A stretch of DNA of 17,386 nt, from NCBI GenBank assembly GCA_902475285.1, contig CABRZA010000039.1, positions 1-17,386 of the forward strand. The letters run 5' to 3'. Shown piece after piece: positions 12,754-17,386 of the stretch. A program made the position numbers and the translations under genes. The stretch comes from an uncultured Porphyromonadaceae bacterium. Its GTDB lineage: Bacteria > Bacteroidota > Bacteroidia > Bacteroidales > Muribaculaceae. Below the pieces are notes generated by a model. It made no database searches. It saw only the letters and a program-made list of their open reading frames with translations, and was not told the origin of the DNA. The stretch's first letter is position 1, and each line of letters starts with the position of its first letter.

Positions 12754-13510
12754 CGCATTATCACGCAATATCCCCTCCGAGGCTATGCCCCGCCACGTCG
12801 CCATCATCATGGACGGCAACGGCCGCTGGGCACAGCAACGAGGCATGGAGCGTTGCGAAGGACACGTCGAAGGCGTCGTTACCGTACGCCGTATCACAGA
12901 AGAAGCATCGCGACTCGGCCTTCAATACCTCACCCTATACACCTTCTCCACCGAGAACTGGAACCGCCCGCAGGAAGAAGTCGACGCGCTCATGACCCTA
13001 ATCGTTACTGCCATCGAGCGCGAGACTCCCGACCTTATAAAGAACAACGTACGCCTCACATCCGTGGGCGACCTCTCGCGAATGCCCGACTTCGCCCGAG
13101 AGCGACTCGGCCGATGCATGGAACAGACATCCGTCTGCTCGGGCCTCACTCTCGTCCTCGCCCTGAGCTACTCCGCGCGCTGGGAAATAGTCCGCGCCGC
13201 TCGACGCCTCGCCGCTCGCGCTGTCGAAGGCTCGCTCAACCCCGACGACATCACCGACGACGTATTCGCCGCCGAGCTCGCCACCGCCGGAATGCCCGAC
13301 CCAGACCTCATGATACGCACCGGCGGCGACATGCGCCTGAGCAACTTCCTCCTCTATCAGGCCGCTTATACCGAACTGATTGTAACACCCACTTACTGGC
13401 CCGCTTACACTGCCGAAGAGTTCGACTCGCACATCCGGCAGTACGCATCACGCCAGCGCCGTTTCGGCCTCACCGGCGAACAAGTCGCGGCCGACGACAA
13501 AAAGATATAA
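12743..13510 (+). CDS. uppS: Isoprenyl transferase (undecaprenyl diphosphate synthase)
   Basis: This 255-aa cytoplasmic or membrane-associated cis-prenyltransferase builds undecaprenyl diphosphate from farnesyl and isopentenyl diphosphates. The product is the lipid carrier for peptidoglycan and surface glycans. HVAIIMDGNGRWA (18-30) holds the Mg-binding Asp24, followed by LTLYTFSTENWNRP (63-76). The C-terminal block RTGGDMRLSNFLLYQAAYTEL (192-212) holds the diphosphate-binding Arg192 and Arg198 and the metal-site Glu211. The usual RTGGE or RTSGE has Asp196 in place of Glu here. YSAR (143-146) replaces the more common Y-G-G-R. The start at 12743 lies inside the end of the barrel gene (11-nt overlap), and bamA follows after 22 nt, so this is a tight operon. 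Confidence 0.95.
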   Translation: MSTDALSRNIPSEAMPRHVAIIMDGNGRWAQQRGMERCEGHVEGVVTVRRITEEASRLGLQYLTLYTFSTENWNRPQEEVDALMTLIVTAIERETPDLIKNNVRLTSVGDLSRMPDFARERLGRCMEQTSVCSGLTLVLALSYSARWEIVRAARRLAARAVEGSLNPDDITDDVFAAELATAGMPDPDLMIRTGGDMRLSNFLLYQAAYTELIVTPTYWPAYTAEEFDSHIRQYASRQRRFGLTGEQVAADDKKI

Positions 13511-13532
13511 ACCGATTCCGATTTCATCCATT

Positions 13533-16151
13533 ATGCGCTTCAACATATATTTTGTACTGGCCTTGATTCTGCTCTCCGCCGCCTCCGCGGGGGCGCAGAC
13601 TGCCAACGATACAATCTTCGCCCCGAAGGTGCTCTACTCCGCAATGCCGCGCACCTACGAAATCGCAGGCATTTCCGTCGAAGGTGCGCCAAACTACGAC
13701 GACTTCCTAATCCAGGGATACTCCGGCCTAAAAGTCGGCGACCGTCTGACAATACCGGGCGACGACATCACCGATGCAGTGAAGCGCCTAATGCGCCAGA
13801 GACTGTTCTCTCAGGCACGCATTGAACTCGAGAAAACGCTCGGCGACAAAGCGTGGATTAAAATTGTCCTCCGCACTCAGCCACGTATCGCCGACGTGAA
13901 CTACATCGGCGCAAAGAAAGGCGAAATCAAGGACCTACAGGAGCGTCTCCAGCTCACAAAAGGCAACCAGATTACACCCAACATCGTAAACCGCATCGAA
14001 GACATTACCCGGAAATACTACAAGGACAAAGGCTTCGGCAACGCTACCGTAAACGTACGGCTGCGAGAAGACCTGTCAAACTCCAACGAAATGTTCGTCG
14101 ACATAATAGTCGACAAGCACTCAAAAGTTAAGGTACACCGCATATACATCGACGGCAACGAAGTCCTATCCGACCGCGCCATCAAGCGCGCCATGAAGAA
14201 GACCAACGAGAAAGGCGACATCCTCAAACTGTTCAGCCAAAAGAAGTTCGTCGAAAGCGACTATCAGGACGACCTCAACCGAATCCTCGAAAAATACAAC
14301 GAGAAAGGCTACCGCGACGCACGCATCGTAAGCGACAGCGTCGTGGCCTACGACGAGAAGACGGTCGACGTATACCTCGACATCGACGAAGGCCGTCGGT
14401 ACTACATAAAGGACATATCATGGGTCGGCAACACCATATATCCAACCGAAGTCCTCGACGACTTCCTCGGCATGAAGCCCGGCGACGTTTACAACCAGAA
14501 GCAACTCCAGAAGCGACTGAACGAAGACGACGACGCCGTCGCAAACCTATACATGGACAAGGGATACCTCTTCTACCAGCTCGTGCCTATTGAGCGCGAC
14601 ATCGAAGGCGACTCCATTTCACTCGAAATGCGCATGTTGGAAGGTCCGCAGGCTCGCATCAACAACGTGGTCATCAACGGCAACGACCGTCTGTACGAGA
14701 AGGTTATCCGCCGTGAGCTACGAGTGCGCCCCGGCGACCTTTTCAGCAAAAGCGACCTTATGCGCTCCGCTCGCGAAATCGCCCAGACAGGCCACTTCAA
14801 CCCCGAGAAGATGGACATCCAGCCGCAGCCAAACGAAGAAAACGGCACCGTCGACATCGTATTCAACCTCGAAAGCAAGGCCAACGACCAGATCGAGTTC
14901 TCTCTCGGCTGGGGACAGACCGGCATCATAGGAAAGCTCCAGCTCAAGTTCACCAACTTCTCCATCAAAAACCTATTCTACCCCAGCACATACCGCGGAA
15001 TCATACCGCAGGGCGAGGGACAGACATTCTCAATCAGCGCCCAAACCAACGCTCGCTACTATCAGAGCTACGCTATCTCCTTCCTCGACCCTTGGTTCGG
15101 CGGCAAACGTCCAAACTCCCTGTCCGTATCTGCCTATTACAGCCGACAGACAGGCGTCAACGGCTCCTTCTACAACCGATCTTGGGCAAACTCCTCCATG
15201 TGGGGATACGGCTACGGGTACTACCCGGGAAGCGACTACAACGACTACTACCAGAACAGCTATCAGAACTCTCTCGACCCCAACAAGGTGCTCCAGATGG
15301 TCGGTGTGAACGTTGGCTTCGGCAAGCGTCTCAAATGGCCCGACGACTACTTCACCTTCACCGCCGAACTCGGATACAACTGGTACTACCTCAAGAACTG
15401 GGACTACCTGTATTATATGAACACCGGCACGTCAAACGCAATCGTGCTCGGCCTCACTCTCGCTCGCAACTCCATCGACAACCCAATATACACCCGAAGC
15501 GGTTCGTCCTTCTCGCTCAACCTCCAGATCACGCCTCCCGCCGAACTCTTCACCGGCAAGCGAAACTGGAAGCAACTATCCGAGCAGAACACAGTCGAGT
15601 CCAAGAAACAGCTATACCAGTGGATCGAATACTGGAAGCTCCGTTTCCGCTCGCGCACCTACACTCCCCTCTCCACCAACCCGCAGTGGACACCCGTGCT
15701 CATGACGCGCTTCGACTTCGGCCTCCTCGGCAGCTTCAACAAATACCTCAAAACGCCCTTCGAGACATTCTACGTCGGCGGCGACGGCATGAGCGGCTCC
15801 GTAACCTACGCCACCGAGACCATCGCTCTCCGAGGCTACGACAACGGTGTCCTCACCCCCTGGACTCGCGAAGGCCGCGCCTACACCCGCATGGGCCTCG
15901 AACTCCACTTCCCCCTCATGCTCCAGCAGAGCACCACTATCTACTGCCTGGGCTTCGTCGAGGCCGGCAACGCATGGACATCCGTCAGCGAGTTCAACCC
16001 CTTCAGTCTAAAACGCTCCGCAGGCCTCGGCGTACGCATACAGCTTCCAATGGTAGGTCTTATGGGTATCGACTGGGCATACGGCTTCGACAAAGTCGAC
16101 GGCCAGCGAGGCGGCTCGCACTTCCACTTCATCCTCGGCCAGGAATTCTAA
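13533..16151 (+). CDS. bamA: Outer membrane protein assembly factor BamA
   Basis: BamA is the Omp85-family core of the beta-barrel assembly machine and inserts barrel proteins into the outer membrane. The 872-aa product has a signal peptide (about 1-21, ending GAQ). Five POTRA domains lie roughly at 41-117, 118-196, 197-288, 289-371 and 372-447, each with the (Y/V)-x-x-G/N turn patterns such as RIYIDGNEVLSD and WVGNTIYPTEVL. A 16-strand barrel (about 452-872) follows. The L6-loop motif appears as ALRGYDNG (765-772), and the protein ends in Phe (HFILGQEF), the beta-signal needed for insertion. An unusual Tyr/Asn/Ser-rich stretch occupies about 545-580, probably an extracellular loop. It lies between uppS and ompH, its periplasmic chaperone partner. 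Confidence 0.95.
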   Translation: MRFNIYFVLALILLSAASAGAQTANDTIFAPKVLYSAMPRTYEIAGISVEGAPNYDDFLIQGYSGLKVGDRLTIPGDDITDAVKRLMRQRLFSQARIELEKTLGDKAWIKIVLRTQPRIADVNYIGAKKGEIKDLQERLQLTKGNQITPNIVNRIEDITRKYYKDKGFGNATVNVRLREDLSNSNEMFVDIIVDKHSKVKVHRIYIDGNEVLSDRAIKRAMKKTNEKGDILKLFSQKKFVESDYQDDLNRILEKYNEKGYRDARIVSDSVVAYDEKTVDVYLDIDEGRRYYIKDISWVGNTIYPTEVLDDFLGMKPGDVYNQKQLQKRLNEDDDAVANLYMDKGYLFYQLVPIERDIEGDSISLEMRMLEGPQARINNVVINGNDRLYEKVIRRELRVRPGDLFSKSDLMRSAREIAQTGHFNPEKMDIQPQPNEENGTVDIVFNLESKANDQIEFSLGWGQTGIIGKLQLKFTNFSIKNLFYPSTYRGIIPQGEGQTFSISAQTNARYYQSYAISFLDPWFGGKRPNSLSVSAYYSRQTGVNGSFYNRSWANSSMWGYGYGYYPGSDYNDYYQNSYQNSLDPNKVLQMVGVNVGFGKRLKWPDDYFTFTAELGYNWYYLKNWDYLYYMNTGTSNAIVLGLTLARNSIDNPIYTRSGSSFSLNLQITPPAELFTGKRNWKQLSEQNTVESKKQLYQWIEYWKLRFRSRTYTPLSTNPQWTPVLMTRFDFGLLGSFNKYLKTPFETFYVGGDGMSGSVTYATETIALRGYDNGVLTPWTREGRAYTRMGLELHFPLMLQQSTTIYCLGFVEAGNAWTSVSEFNPFSLKRSAGLGVRIQLPMVGLMGIDWAYGFDKVDGQRGGSHFHFILGQEF

Positions 16152-16211
16152 ACCTTTTCACCCGGCGGACGTCTATATCTGTATAAGTCACAAACTAACA
16201 CCTCTATCCCC

Positions 16212-16730
16212 ATGATTAAAAAAGTATTGGTTCTCGCCCTCGCCGCAGTGGCAATAGCAATCGGCGCCAAGGCCCAGAAATTCGCCATGGTCGACATGGA
16301 ATATATCTTCCGCAACGTCCCCTCCTACGAAATGGCAAACGAACAGCTCAACCAGCTATCCCAACGCTGGCAGAAAGAAGTCGAAGCCGTCGCTAAGGAA
16401 GCCGAAACAATGTATCAGAACTTCCTCGCCGACAAAGTCTTCCTCACCGACGACCAAGTCAAGAAACGCGAAGAAGAAATCGTCGCCAAGGAAAAGGAAG
16501 CCACCGAACTCCGTTTCAAGTACTTCGGCCCCGAAGGCGAGCTATACCAAAAGCGCCAGACTCTCCTCAAACCCATTCAGGACGAAGTCTACGAAGCCGT
16601 CAAGAAACTCGCCCAGGAACGTGGCTACGCCGCCATCTTCGACCGCGCATCCGCTTCCGACATCGTCTTCGCTTCGCCCAACATCGACGTCTCCAACGAC
16701 GTCCTCGCCAAATTGGGATATTCCAATTAA
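16212..16730 (+). CDS. OmpH/Skp-family periplasmic chaperone, first copy
   Basis: This 172-aa protein has a signal peptide ending AKA (residue 21). The mature start is QKFAMVDMEYIF, the short beta segment that opens Skp. Long, charged, Gln/Glu/Lys-rich helices (about 40-140) would form the tentacle coiled coil of the trimer, and a return strand near 144-160 (YAAIFDRASASDIVFA) completes the body. Skp binds unfolded outer-membrane proteins and hands them to BamA, which is encoded 60 nt upstream. No separate promoter is evident in that 60-nt gap, so it probably shares the bamA transcript. It is a paralog of the next gene, sharing the QKF-x-x-VD opening. Confidence 0.9.
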   Translation: MIKKVLVLALAAVAIAIGAKAQKFAMVDMEYIFRNVPSYEMANEQLNQLSQRWQKEVEAVAKEAETMYQNFLADKVFLTDDQVKKREEEIVAKEKEATELRFKYFGPEGELYQKRQTLLKPIQDEVYEAVKKLAQERGYAAIFDRASASDIVFASPNIDVSNDVLAKLGYSN

Positions 16731-16744
16731 TTTCCGTACCTTTG
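16713..16744 (+). promoter_or_regulatory. Promoter of the second ompH gene
   Basis: TTGG (16713-16716), a 20-nt spacer and TACCTTTG (16737-16744) fit the Bacteroides pattern. The -33 part lies inside the last codons of the first ompH gene. The expected leader is about 35 nt and A-rich up to the ATG at 16785, so the second chaperone can be made independently. Confidence 0.65.
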
Positions 16745-16784
16745 CACGAGAAATAACTGAATAAACAAAAAAATATATAAAACC

Positions 16785-17291
16785 ATGTTCAAAAAAATTC
16801 TTCTTGCCATTGCTGTGGCCCTCCCCCTGGGCGCAATGGCTCAGAAATTCGGTACCGTCGACCTCGACGCTGTCTTCCAAGCCATGCCCGAAACCGCCGC
16901 CGCGCAGCAGGAAGTCCAGGAAATATCCAAGAAATACGAAGACGAATACGCAAAGCTTCAGGAAGAGATCAACAAGCTCTACACCGACTATCAGACCATA
17001 GTAAACGACCCCGCACAGTCCGACGAGTTCAAGCAGACCCGCATGCAGGAAATACAGGAAAAGGCTCAGAAAGTCGACCAGTTCCGCAACACCGCAATGC
17101 AGGCCGTACAGCAGGCCACCGAAGCCCGCATGGCACCCATACAGCAGAAGCTAATGGAAGCCGTAAAGAGCGTCGGAGTTGAAGGAAGCTACACCTTCAT
17201 CTTCCCCAACGAGCCCGCAATGCTCCTCTACGTTGGCACCGACGTAACCGACGTCACCCCCCTCGTCCGCACAAAACTCGGCCTCCAATAA
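16785..17291 (+). CDS. OmpH/Skp-family periplasmic chaperone, second copy
   Basis: This 168-aa protein has a signal peptide ending AMA (residue 19), then QKFGTVDLDAVFQAMPE. Gln/Glu/Lys-rich helices follow, running to about 130, with the heptad-like pattern expected for a Skp coiled coil. The C-terminal segment YTFIFPNEPAMLLYVG and then DVTPLVRTKLGLQ matches the body domain that closes the family fold. It is predicted to act as a trimeric holdase for outer-membrane proteins on the way to BamA. It lies 54 nt after the first copy and has its own promoter. The two copies are clearly diverged, so they are an old duplication, as is usual in Bacteroidota. No strong terminator hairpin is visible after its stop. 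Confidence 0.9.
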   Translation: MFKKILLAIAVALPLGAMAQKFGTVDLDAVFQAMPETAAAQQEVQEISKKYEDEYAKLQEEINKLYTDYQTIVNDPAQSDEFKQTRMQEIQEKAQKVDQFRNTAMQAVQQATEARMAPIQQKLMEAVKSVGVEGSYTFIFPNEPAMLLYVGTDVTDVTPLVRTKLGLQ

Positions 17292-17331
17292 GCCACCGGG
17301 CCCGCAAAGTGCAACAGGCCACGGCGCAGCC

Positions 17332-17386
17332 AAAGCCGCATAGCGGCGACAATTTTGTAGGCACGGGCGTAAGCCCGTGTAAATCA
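17332..17386 (+). repeat. Double-hairpin repeat, continuing past the window edge
   Basis: GCCGC (17335-17339), ATA, GCGGC (17343-17347) form a 5-bp hairpin preceded by AAA and followed by GAC. CACGGGC (17362-17368) and GCCCGTG (17373-17379) then form a 7-bp hairpin with a GTAA loop. The layout matches the first half of the element at 4841-4893 although the stem sequences differ, as in a structure-conserving repeat family. It lies about 40 nt after the last ompH gene. Its right part is probably outside the window. Confidence 0.55.

Overview
The window looks like chromosomal DNA of a Bacteroidota bacterium, most likely order Bacteroidales and plausibly a gut Muribaculaceae-type organism. The evidence is: a uppS-bamA-ompH-ompH envelope cluster preceded by a DUF6089 (PorG-like) barrel gene; a DUF6242 lipoprotein; a periplasmic choloylglycine-hydrolase-type enzyme; an AlgI-like MBOAT protein; and recurrent Bacteroides-type promoters (TTTG, 20 nt, TAnnTTTG). 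The family-level assignment is inference. There are no rRNA or tRNA genes, CRISPR arrays, transposases or phage genes that I can see.

Layout. (1) 1-2031, + strand: the 3' end of one Sel1-type secreted protein gene followed 7 nt later by a complete paralog. The two share a 66-residue C-terminal domain. (2) 2160-4733, - strand: a two-gene unit with an MBOAT O-acyltransferase first and a choloylglycine hydrolase/penicillin acylase-family enzyme second. A hairpin surrounding the second start codon lies in the 42-nt gap. (3) 4960-5514, +: a NUDIX (ADP-sugar diphosphatase-like) hydrolase. Its presumed 5' leader carries a structured repeat with two copies of GCCCCGGAGGGGC. (4) 5590-7914, -: a secreted GH31 glycosidase. 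(5) 8162-10344, +: pgi and murI, overlapping by ATGA. The pgi promoter is divergent from the GH31 promoter. (6) 10585-17291, +: DUF6242 lipoprotein, PorG-like barrel, uppS, bamA, ompH, ompH. (7) The right edge carries a second copy-like double hairpin of the repeat type seen before the NUDIX gene.

How the genes fit together. Most of the window serves the cell envelope. MurI makes D-glutamate for peptidoglycan, UppS makes the undecaprenyl carrier, BamA inserts outer-membrane barrels, and the two OmpH/Skp proteins chaperone them in the periplasm. The PorG-like barrel and DUF6242 lipoprotein are probably surface or periplasmic partners or clients. GH31, Pgi and NUDIX belong to sugar use and housekeeping. 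The MBOAT and Ntn-amidase pair may modify or hydrolyse acylated or amidated compounds outside the cytoplasm.

This is mostly an ordinary core region and I see no clear new defence or mobile system. The most unusual signals are non-coding: the bipartite double-hairpin repeat, the start-codon hairpin, the two terminators that share a 13-mer, and a palindrome over the pgi -33 element. All statements come from reading the sequence; no database search or folding program was run.
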